This document shows, piece by piece, positions 8,641 to 14,266 of a DNA stretch of 14,932 nt. Numbering within the stretch: position 1 is the first letter of the stretch; every line of letters begins with the position of its first letter. The position numbers were made by a program, and so were the translations under genes. This stretch comes from Verrucomicrobiaceae bacterium UBA1938 (GTDB taxonomy: Bacteria; Verrucomicrobiota; Verrucomicrobiia; Verrucomicrobiales; Verrucomicrobiaceae): the NCBI GenBank assembly GCA_002336895.1, contig DDFC01000033.1, positions 1-14,932 of the forward strand, given 5' to 3'. The notes under the pieces are model-generated. The model made no database searches, had not been told where the DNA came from, and saw only the letters and a program-made list of their open reading frames with translations.

Positions 8641-10671
8641 GTGGCCAAAAAGTCCTCCAAAAAATCCGCTGACGACGCCTACTCCCCCATCCTGCCCTCC
8701 GCCGCCCCGGTGGAGCACAAGCCGGTGGACACGCTCTATGGCGACTGGTTTCTCGATTACGCGAGCTACGTGATCCTCGAGCGCGCCGTGCCGCACATCA
8801 ATGACGGCCTCAAGCCCGTGCAACGCCGCATCCTCCACAGCCTGGACGAGCTGGAAGACGGCCGCTACAACAAGGTGGCCAACGTGGTGGGCAACACCAT
8901 GAAGTACCACCCGCATGGCGATGCCTCCATCGGCGATGCCATGGTGCAGATCGGCCAGAAGGACCTGCTGATCGACACGCAGGGAAACTGGGGCAACACC
9001 CTCACCGGAGACAACGCCGCCGCGCCGCGATACATCGAAGCGCGCCTGTCCAAGTTTGCGCTGGACGTCGTTTACAGCCCCAAGGTGACGGAGTGGGTGG
9101 CCTCCTATGACGGCCGCAACAAGGAGCCCGTGACCCTGCCGGTGAAGTTCCCGCTGCTGCTCGCGCAGGGCGTGGAAGGCATCGCCGTGGGTCTTTCCTG
9201 CCGCATCCTGCCGCACAACTTCATTGAGCTGTGCGATGCCAGCATCGCTGCGCTCCGAGGCGAAGAGGTGGACCTGAAGCCCGACTTTGCCACAGGTGGC
9301 ATCATGGACGCCAGCGACTACAACGGCGGCCTGCGCGGCGGCCGCATCCGCGTGCGGGCCAAGATCGAGGAAGGTGCCAAGAAGAACATGCTGGTGATCA
9401 CCGAGATCCCCTACGGCACCACCACCGGCGGCGTGATGGACAGCATCGTGGCCGCAAACGACAAGGGCAAGATCAAGATCGCCCGTGTGGACGACAACAC
9501 CGCCGAGAAGGTGGAGATCGTGGTGCACCTGCCCGCCGGCACCGACCCCGACCAGACCATGCAGGCGCTGTATGCCTTCACCGACTGCGAGGTGTCCATC
9601 GCCCCCAATGCCGTCGTCATTCAGGACGACAAGCCACGCTTCATCAACGTCAACGACCTGCTCAAGGCCAGCGCGGAAAACACCAAGAAGATCCTCGGCG
9701 CGGAGCTGGAGATCCTGCTGGGAGAGCTCAATGAAAAGTGGCACTTCAGCTCATTGGAGAAAATCTTCATCGAAAACCGCATCTACCGCCGCATTGAAGA
9801 AGCCGAGACCTGGGAGGCCGTGATGAAGGCCATCTGGAAGGGCCTGGAGCCGCACCTGGGCGTGCTCAAGCGCCCGGTCACCGATGACGACGTGGCGCGC
9901 CTGACGGAGATCAAGATCAAGCGCATCTCCAAATTCAACAGCTTCGAGGCCGACGAGCACATCCGTGAGTTGGAGGAGGAGATCGCCCAGGCGGAGAAAT
10001 TCCTCAAAGGCCTGACGAAGTACACCATCCGCCACTTTGAAGAGCTCAAGAAGACCTACGGCGCAGGCCGCGAGCGCCGCACGGAGATCAGCAGCTTTGA
10101 CCGCGTGGCCGCCGCCGAGGTCATCATCCAGGGAGAGACGCTCTACCTCAATGCCAAGGACGGCTTTGCCGGCACCAGCCTCAAGCGCGAAGGCGAGCCC
10201 ATCTGCAAATGCTCGCCGCTCGATGACGTGATCTTCTTCACCAAGGAAGGCACCATGAGCGTGACCAAGGCAGCGCCGAAGTTCTTTGTGGGCAAAAACC
10301 CGCATTATGTGAACCTCCTCAAAAAGGACGACACGGCGGTTTACACCCTCATCTACCGCGACGGCCGCCAGGGCTGCCTCATGGCCAAGCGCTTCCGCAT
10401 CGGCGGCTTCACCCGCGACAAGGAATACGTGCTCACCAAAGGCACCCCCGGCACCAGCGTGCTCTACTTCATGCGCCACGAGACCGAGGAGGAGTCCAAC
10501 GCCCAGACCGTCGTCGTCCACCTCAAGCCCGCGCTCTACCTGCGCAATCTCTCCATCAAATTCCCCTTCAACTCCATCGCCGTCAAAGGCCGCGAGTCCC
10601 AGGGAAACATCATCACCAAGCACGCGGTGGACCGCGTGGTGCGTGAGCCGAAAAGCGGGGAGAGCGAGTAA
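8641..10671 (+). CDS. parC: DNA topoisomerase IV subunit A (type IIA, ParC-like)
   Basis: This is the DNA cleavage and rejoining subunit of a type IIA topoisomerase, which works with a GyrB/ParE ATPase partner to decatenate or relax DNA. Counted from GTG 8641 it has 676 residues. That start gives a normal N-terminus (MAKKSSKKS); the frame extends to TTG 8581, but the added residues look like untranslated leader. Visible marks are KPVQRRILHSL, YHPHGDASIGDA (from ~89), and the active-site tyrosine Y131 in AAAPRYIEARL. WHFSSLEKIFIENRIYR and GLSCRILPHNF are typical of the Bacteroidetes/Chlamydiae/Verrucomicrobia branch. No GyrA-box (QRRGGKG) is present and the C-terminal part is short compared with E. 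coli ParC (752) or GyrA (875), which argues for topo IV rather than gyrase. The ATPase gene, often adjacent, is not in this window. It stands alone, divergent from the giant oxidase gene and followed by the repeat island. Confidence 0.93.
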   Translation: MAKKSSKKSADDAYSPILPSAAPVEHKPVDTLYGDWFLDYASYVILERAVPHINDGLKPVQRRILHSLDELEDGRYNKVANVVGNTMKYHPHGDASIGDAMVQIGQKDLLIDTQGNWGNTLTGDNAAAPRYIEARLSKFALDVVYSPKVTEWVASYDGRNKEPVTLPVKFPLLLAQGVEGIAVGLSCRILPHNFIELCDASIAALRGEEVDLKPDFATGGIMDASDYNGGLRGGRIRVRAKIEEGAKKNMLVITEIPYGTTTGGVMDSIVAANDKGKIKIARVDDNTAEKVEIVVHLPAGTDPDQTMQALYAFTDCEVSIAPNAVVIQDDKPRFINVNDLLKASAENTKKILGAELEILLGELNEKWHFSSLEKIFIENRIYRRIEEAETWEAVMKAIWKGLEPHLGVLKRPVTDDDVARLTEIKIKRISKFNSFEADEHIRELEEEIAQAEKFLKGLTKYTIRHFEELKKTYGAGRERRTEISSFDRVAAAEVIIQGETLYLNAKDGFAGTSLKREGEPICKCSPLDDVIFFTKEGTMSVTKAAPKFFVGKNPHYVNLLKKDDTAVYTLIYRDGRQGCLMAKRFRIGGFTRDKEYVLTKGTPGTSVLYFMRHETEEESNAQTVVVHLKPALYLRNLSIKFPFNSIAVKGRESQGNIITKHAVDRVVREPKSGESE

Positions 10672-10685
10672 AGCAGCCGCACCTA

Positions 10686-10876
10686 TTTGTAGTGCGGTTG
10701 CGGAGTGAGTAACGAACGCAGCTACCGCTATCCGCAGGCGAGGTGATTGTGCGCAGGCCATGGCACACAAAGGCGGGAGCATGCTGGCACGCGCAAGCAG
10801 GGTGTGCTTTCGCATGCCACGAGACGCCCGAAAGCGGCAGCTGCGCTCATTCTTCGCTGCGCAGCCGCACTCCAAA
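10686..10876. repeat. Long inverted-terminus repeat element A (191 bp)
   Basis: The left arm 10686-10735 begins TTTGTAGTGCGGTTGCGG. The right arm 10829-10876 ends GCAGCCGCACTCCAAA. The reverse complement of the right arm matches the left arm over ~48 bp with scattered mismatches, and pairing extends outward by two bases on each side (TATTTG/CAAATA). The core contains GCGCAGGCCATGG and GGCGGGAGCATGCTGGCA, the latter shared with element C. It starts 15 bp after the topoisomerase stop, so its transcript could fold into a long hairpin at the 3' end of that mRNA. Minus-strand ORFs crossing it are artefacts of the repeat. Confidence 0.9.
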
Positions 10877-10900
10877 TAGCGCTGGGTGACTCGCAGCTAA

Positions 10901-11103
10901 TTTGGAGTGCGGTTGCGGAGTGAGGGACGAACGGAGCTACCGCTTTTCGTGGGCGGGTGGGTGTGCGCAGGCCATGGATGCCCGAAGGCGGGTGCTGGTT
11001 GGCGGGCGTGGGCGTGGGCGTGGGCGTGGGGTGATTTTGAATGCCACGAGACGCTCGAAAGCGGCAGCTGCGCTCATTCTTCGCTGCGCAGCCGCACTCC
11101 AAA
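10901..11103. repeat. Long inverted-terminus repeat element B (203 bp)
   Basis: The left arm 10901-10949 (TTTGGAGTGCGGTTGCGG...) and right arm 11056-11103 (...GCAGCCGCACTCCAAA) are near-complementary, and the match extends outward to AATTTGG/CCAAATT. The right arm is nearly identical to that of element A. The spacer between A and B is only 24 bp. The core differs from A mainly by a GGGCGT hexamer expansion. Confidence 0.9.
11004..11027. repeat. Hexamer tandem repeat GGGCGT x4 inside element B
   Basis: Four perfect copies of GGGCGT lie in the core of element B, at a place where elements A and C carry unrelated short sequence. It is probably local slippage after the elements duplicated, and it marks B as independently diverged. 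Confidence 0.9.
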
Positions 11104-11128
11104 TTCACGCCGCAGCATACGGGGCGCA

Positions 11129-11139
11129 TTTGGAGTGCG
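11129..11139. repeat. Isolated left-end fragment of the repeat family
   Basis: TTTGGAGTGCG here matches the first 11 bases of the left arms of elements B and C, followed by a weakly similar TTTGCG. No matching right arm follows before the transposase ATG at 11226. It may be the transposase's own left-end site or a decayed element. Confidence 0.6.
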
Positions 11140-11225
11140 TTTGCGATTTGGCTTCGTCTATCTCCACTTCGTACCGGTTCCAAATTTGCCTTGCGGGCAG
11201 CTCTTCACGATGAATCATCGGCATC

Positions 11226-11783
11226 ATGCCCAAGTCCCTCATCGAATGGCCTCATGCGCCTCCGCATCGGCTCACTTCTGGCGGCACTTACTTTGTGACT
11301 GCGGGCACCTATCAGAAAGCCCATCACTTTCGCGGTCGTGAGAGGCTCGAAGTGGCTCAGCGTGGCCTGCTGAAAACCTTGCACGACGGCGGCTGGCAGC
11401 TCGAAGCGTGGGCTGTGTTTTCCAATCACTACCATTTTGTGGCCAGCAGCAAGTCGCCTGAAAATCTAGGCACATTGCTCAAGAGCTTTCATGCCAAACT
11501 CGCCGCCTGGGTCAACCGCCTGGACGAGGAACCAGGGCGCAGAGTGTGGTACAACTTCCGCGAGACGCTGCTCACCTATGAAGAGAGCTACCTCGCACGC
11601 CTGAACTACACGCACCACAACGCAGTCAAGCACGGACTTGTGCCGGTCGCACGTGACTACCCTTGGTGCTCCGCCCGATGGTTTGAGGAGGTGACCGACG
11701 CAGCCCGGGTCAAAACCATCTGCGGTTTCAAATTCGACCAGATCAAGGTCGAAGACGACTACCCTGTTGCGCCTGAATGGTGA
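11226..11783 (+). CDS. REP-associated tyrosine transposase (RAYT, Y1/IS200-like HUH family)
   Basis: The product is a 185-residue single-strand DNA transposase of the Y1 family, which nicks and joins DNA through a covalent phosphotyrosine. The N-terminus runs PHRLTSGGTYFVTAGTY, typical of the family's first strand. The HUH-type metal site is His68-Tyr69-His70 in FSNHYHFV. The likely nucleophile is Tyr128 in LNYTHHNAVKHGLV, the counterpart of YIHxNPVxxGLV in other RAYTs, with Tyr122 six residues before it. A YPWCSARWF segment near the C-terminus is also typical. Length is normal, the frame is intact and all key residues are present, so it looks functional. The ATG at 11226 begins at the expected place, although no Shine-Dalgarno is seen. 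No second protein such as TnpB accompanies it, as expected for RAYTs. It lies among three copies of an inverted-terminus repeat that are its probable substrates. Confidence 0.92.
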   Translation: MPKSLIEWPHAPPHRLTSGGTYFVTAGTYQKAHHFRGRERLEVAQRGLLKTLHDGGWQLEAWAVFSNHYHFVASSKSPENLGTLLKSFHAKLAAWVNRLDEEPGRRVWYNFRETLLTYEESYLARLNYTHHNAVKHGLVPVARDYPWCSARWFEEVTDAARVKTICGFKFDQIKVEDDYPVAPEW

Positions 11784-11806
11784 CAGATCTCAACACGCGC
11801 AGCAAA

Positions 11807-12031
11807 TTTGGAGTGCGGTCGCGAAGGGAGGAACGGCCAGTCCTCCGTAGCTCGTAGAGCGAAGGTGGAAACGCAGCTACCGCTTTCGACGGGACGGGTG
11901 AGCATGCGCAGCCCCAGGCACCCGATGGCGGGAGCATGCTGGCATGCGCAGGCGCGATGTGCTTTCGAATGCCACAAACCGCTCGAAAGCGGCAGCTCCA
12001 CTCATTCTTCGTTGCGCAGCCGCACTCCAAA
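11807..12031. repeat. Long inverted-terminus repeat element C (225 bp)
   Basis: It begins 23 bp after the transposase stop. The left arm starts TTTGGAGTGCGGTCGCG (11807) and the right arm 11984-12031 ends CGCAGCCGCACTCCAAA. Its left arm is interrupted by extra sequence containing an imperfect palindrome (11841-11853 against 11857-11869). The core shares GGCGGGAGCATGCTGGCA with element A. Its orientation is the same as A and B. Confidence 0.9.
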
Positions 12032-12064
12032 AACGCCTAGACAGCCATGCCTGATGATCCCGCT

Positions 12065-12292
12065 TCAATCCTCCACGTGCTCGAGCACATACCTGTGCAG
12101 CCTGTTTCGGAAGTGCTTGCTGTCGGCGTGGTAGAGCGCAAAGAACTCCGAGTGCAGCGTGAACCGAAGGGCCGGGACGAATGCCCCGCCCAAGAGAATC
12201 TTCCACAAATGCCCCATTTCCCTCGGTGTGGGGTAACCGCAGGCACAGCCCACCCACCGAAGTTTCTCCGGTGGCGGCTGCCCGATCCTCAC
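12065..12292 (-). CDS. Doubtful small ORF overlapping the phosphatase stop
   Basis: A 75-codon frame starts with GTG at 12292, sharing GTGA with the TGA stop (12291-12289) of the upstream phosphatase gene, an arrangement often seen in translational coupling. The N-terminal part is Pro/Cys/Gly-rich with no motif I recognise. The last ~45 residues (from MGHLWKIL to YVLEHVED) have a natural-looking helical composition and G/C-rich third positions. An internal ATG could begin a ~50-residue product. No signal peptide or known domain is visible. It ends 33 bp from repeat element C, so it may also be the stump of a longer gene cut by that element. Competing frames on both strands are of similar length, so coding status is uncertain. 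Confidence 0.33.
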   Translation of the reverse strand: MRIGQPPPEKLRWVGCACGYPTPREMGHLWKILLGGAFVPALRFTLHSEFFALYHADSKHFRNRLHRYVLEHVED

Positions 12293-12933
12293 TCCGCCCC
12301 CACCTCGATCTGAAACGGCGTCAGCATGGAGAGCGGCGCGCCAGCCTCGTCCTCAAAGGGGTACACCTGGATATTCGGCACCACGCAGCGGAGGTGGAAG
12401 TCGAAGAAGGCGCGCATGTACTCCGCCGTCACGGGTGCCTCCGGATTCATCTGCCGCCAGAGGATGGCTTTGATGACGTAGCCGTGGCAGACCACCACGA
12501 TGCGCTGCTCCGCACGTTGCCGCAGTGCCGCGAGGGATTGGTCAATGCGGGCGCAGAATTCGCGAAAGCTTTCCGCGCCCTCGCCATCGCAGTAGTCGGG
12601 GTCGCAGCGCTCCCAGTACTGGCGTGCGGGCTCGCGCCGCAGATCCTCGGTGGTGCCGACGTAACGCGCCGGGGCCAGAAAGGTCAGCTCATGCAGCGGC
12701 AGGGTTATCACCGGCGCCTGCGGGTGTCTTTTGCACAGGGGTGCTGCGGTGTACGACGTGCGCGAGTAGCGCGAGACCACGATGAGATCCGGCACCGTGC
12801 GCCACTGCGCCCCCAGCGCCACCGCCTGCGCCAGCCCCTTCTCGCTCAGCCCGATGGCATGCGGCGTGTCCGTGGGAAAGCCCGCGTTGCTCAGGCTTTC
12901 AGCATGACGGATGAACCAGATCGTTTTCTTCAT
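12289..12933 (-). CDS. Histidine phosphatase family protein (phosphoglycerate mutase-like)
   Basis: This is a 214-residue cytosolic phosphatase of the branch-1 histidine phosphatase superfamily. The start is ATG 12933, which puts the signature RHAES at residues 9-13, the normal place; an in-frame GTG at 12999 would add 22 residues unlike the family. His10 is the expected phospho-accepting histidine. R58 in SRYSRTSYTA and Glu82 in HELTF fit the conserved Arg and acid positions, and His150 in VVVCHGYVI is the second catalytic histidine. Length and motifs are complete. The family acts on sugar phosphates, nucleotides, phosphoproteins and cobamide precursors, and nothing nearby tells which applies. 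It follows the zinc-ribbon membrane protein gene by 69 bp on the same strand, so co-transcription is possible. Confidence 0.88.
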   Translation of the reverse strand: MKKTIWFIRHAESLSNAGFPTDTPHAIGLSEKGLAQAVALGAQWRTVPDLIVVSRYSRTSYTAAPLCKRHPQAPVITLPLHELTFLAPARYVGTTEDLRREPARQYWERCDPDYCDGEGAESFREFCARIDQSLAALRQRAEQRIVVVCHGYVIKAILWRQMNPEAPVTAEYMRAFFDFHLRCVVPNIQVYPFEDEAGAPLSMLTPFQIEVGAE

Positions 12934-13002
12934 AGGGGGCGTCTGCCATAGGCGTGCTGAGGTGGGATGGCAAATGCTGCCGACAGAAGATGAAAACACT
13001 GC

Positions 13003-13743
13003 TCACTTCACACCCGTCTTCATTTCGGCCTTCGCTTTCAACTGGTGGCTCTTATGCAGGGCATAGCCAACAGGCATGTAAATCATGAAAATGCAAAAAA
13101 GCCCCTGCATAGCCATGAGCAGCCAGTACCGCCGCGGCTGCCGATTGCGCGAGACCCTATAACCTCGGGTAAACAGGCAGCCCGTGCTCAGAGCCTGCGC
13201 AACACAGCCCGCCAGGAAGAACACCACTGCTGGCACAAACCATGTGACCCCGCTGAACTGATGAATCGCCACACCACACGCGGCCGAAACCAGCGAAAGT
13301 CCGAACAATCCCCAAAACCAAGGTGAGTCAAATTTCATGATCCGTATGGCCTTCTCCGGCTTTAGCCTGCTGACCTCCTCCTTGTCTCGCACGATCTTCC
13401 ACCCCAGCAGCCCGCCGCCACGGATCTCCCCGCACTTCGGACACTCCATCTTCAGCCCTTCCGGGCGCTCCAAATACGCCAGCCCCGCCCGTGCGCAAAA
13501 CGGGCACATCAGAAGCAGACTGCGCCGCGTGATCTTCACCCCCAGCACCAGACCCACCAGCCCATAGACGACCATCAGCGGGAAGAAGTACCCCTCAATC
13601 GGAGAGGTGTCCCCGCAGGACTGCCGAGGATACAGCAGCATGTTGAGCATCCACCCCAGCCCCAGCACCCACGGAGCGCTACGAATGGCATAGAAACATA
13701 AGCGGTAACTCAGCATGCCCCCGAGTGAATCTGATCCCCGCAT
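13003..13743 (-). CDS. Membrane protein with internal four-cysteine zinc ribbon
   Basis: It has 246 residues from ATG 13743. GTG 13800 and ATG 13716 are alternative starts, and no ribosome site decides between them. Five hydrophobic helices are visible, at roughly 14-38, 51-70, 141-161, 166-191 and 206-228. Between helices 2 and 3 is a hydrophilic loop with Cys80-Pro-Phe-Cys83 and Cys101-Pro-Lys-Cys104, a classic zinc-ribbon or rubredoxin-like knuckle pair. The arrangement suggests an inner-membrane protein whose metal-binding loop is probably cytoplasmic, as positive residues (KITRR, RDKEEVSRLKPEK) flank it. The tail is Lys-rich (HKSHQLKAKAEMKTGVK). I do not recognise a named family. It lies between a short membrane protein gene (91 bp upstream) and a histidine phosphatase gene, all on one strand. 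Confidence 0.78.
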   Translation of the reverse strand: MRGSDSLGGMLSYRLCFYAIRSAPWVLGLGWMLNMLLYPRQSCGDTSPIEGYFFPLMVVYGLVGLVLGVKITRRSLLLMCPFCARAGLAYLERPEGLKMECPKCGEIRGGGLLGWKIVRDKEEVSRLKPEKAIRIMKFDSPWFWGLFGLSLVSAACGVAIHQFSGVTWFVPAVVFFLAGCVAQALSTGCLFTRGYRVSRNRQPRRYWLLMAMQGLFCIFMIYMPVGYALHKSHQLKAKAEMKTGVK

Positions 13744-13834
13744 TTTTGGCAATGACACTCTCGAGCGTGGATTGGAATCTGCAGTGCTGGTAGCACGCAC
13801 ACTTTGCCGGGTGCTACTCAGAGGAAATGCGCGG

Positions 13835-14122
13835 CTATTTTTTATTCAGCCCCTGCAATGAGCCTGGAGGTGATTTCCGCGCCCTCTTTTTCAGAACCGT
13901 CGCCAAGATATTCAACCACGTAAGACACAGCACAATCAATGCAGCTATCGGAGCCACCGTGGGCATAGCTTTCATGATGCCGCCGAGAACAAGATTGTCC
14001 TGCCATATCGTCGGCGCAAGCCAGCGCATGGCTGAGTAAACGGCTCCCGCGAGGATGAAACTCACCCACCACGGGCAGTCATGAACGAGCATGTAGGGAA
14101 TGGATTCTTCGCGCCGCGACAT
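13835..14122 (-). CDS. Short two-helix membrane protein resembling the anchor of Mrr-type restriction endonucleases
   Basis: It has 95 residues from ATG 14122; the TTG at 14128 adds two. A short polar start (MSRREESIPYMLVHD) leads to CPWWVSFILAGAVYSAMRW, the first helix (~16-34), then a loop (WQDNLVLGG), then a second helix near APIAALIVLCLTWLNILATVL (~57-77), and a basic tail KKRARKSP. From memory, the charged start followed by PWW, a first helix, a variable loop, a second helix and a basic segment resembles the N-terminus of membrane-anchored Mrr-like endonuclease proteins. Here the reading stops where the nuclease domain would begin. It may be a truncated remnant or an independent small membrane protein. 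The family link is an impression, not a proven homology. Confidence 0.7.
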   Translation of the reverse strand: MSRREESIPYMLVHDCPWWVSFILAGAVYSAMRWLAPTIWQDNLVLGGIMKAMPTVAPIAALIVLCLTWLNILATVLKKRARKSPPGSLQGLNKK

Positions 14123-14195
14123 GCACAAATCTCCGCACAGCGCGTGAAGCTGTCACGGAACATTTCATCTCAAGTTCACGACTCAAACACGAGGC

Positions 14196-14221
14196 GGCAT
14201 GCGACGATTGGGCCGCATGCC
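14196..14221. other. Hairpin-forming inverted repeat between genes
   Basis: GGCATGCG (14196-14203) and CGCATGCC (14214-14221) are perfect complements with a 10-base loop. It lies 46 bp beyond the stop of the coiled-coil gene and 74 bp before the start of the short membrane protein. No T-run follows on the minus strand, so it is not a standard intrinsic terminator. It could be a transcript-end stabiliser or chance. Confidence 0.4.
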
Positions 14222-14266
14222 CACCCATGTGCGGGAGGAGAAAAATCAGACGAGCCTCGTCCCTCA

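Larger units (their letters stand above)
10684..12031. mobile_element. REP/RAYT-type repeat island
   Basis: This region consists almost wholly of one Y1 transposase gene (11226-11783) and copies of one repeat family: element A (10686-10876), element B (10901-11103), an isolated left-end fragment (11129-11139) and element C (11807-12031). The three full elements have the same orientation, share inverted termini starting TTTGGAGTGCGG or close variants, and share internal segments such as GGCGGG, ATGCCAC and CTCGAAAGCGGCAG. In other bacteria RAYTs sit among repetitive palindromes that they are thought to spread, and this layout fits that pattern. The outer borders given here are the limits of visible homology, not proven insertion boundaries. 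Confidence 0.75.

Noticed and set aside
8602..9744. Minus-strand ORF of 380 codons rich in Gly, Val, His and Asp
   Set aside because: It is the mirror of the topoisomerase gene and has no recognisable motif.
9751..10875. Minus-strand ORF of 374 codons beginning MECGCAAKNE
   Set aside because: It begins in repeat element A and continues antisense to the topoisomerase gene. It is a repeat-born artefact.
11743..12030. Minus-strand ORF of 95 codons beginning MECGCATKNE
   Set aside because: It lies in repeat element C and the 3' end of the transposase, and has the same artefact start as in the other elements.
10686..12031. CRISPR array
   Set aside because: The repeats are long, inverted at their ends, few and unevenly spaced. 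There are no short direct repeats with regular spacers and no cas genes.
12200..12295. Possible riboswitch (GC-rich stem-like segments near the phosphatase end)
   Set aside because: It lies downstream of the phosphatase stop rather than in a leader, and I could not match any known riboswitch core such as the cobalamin box.
12181..12951. Plus-strand ORF of 256 codons
   Set aside because: It is antisense to the histidine phosphatase, which has both catalytic histidine motifs in the minus frame.
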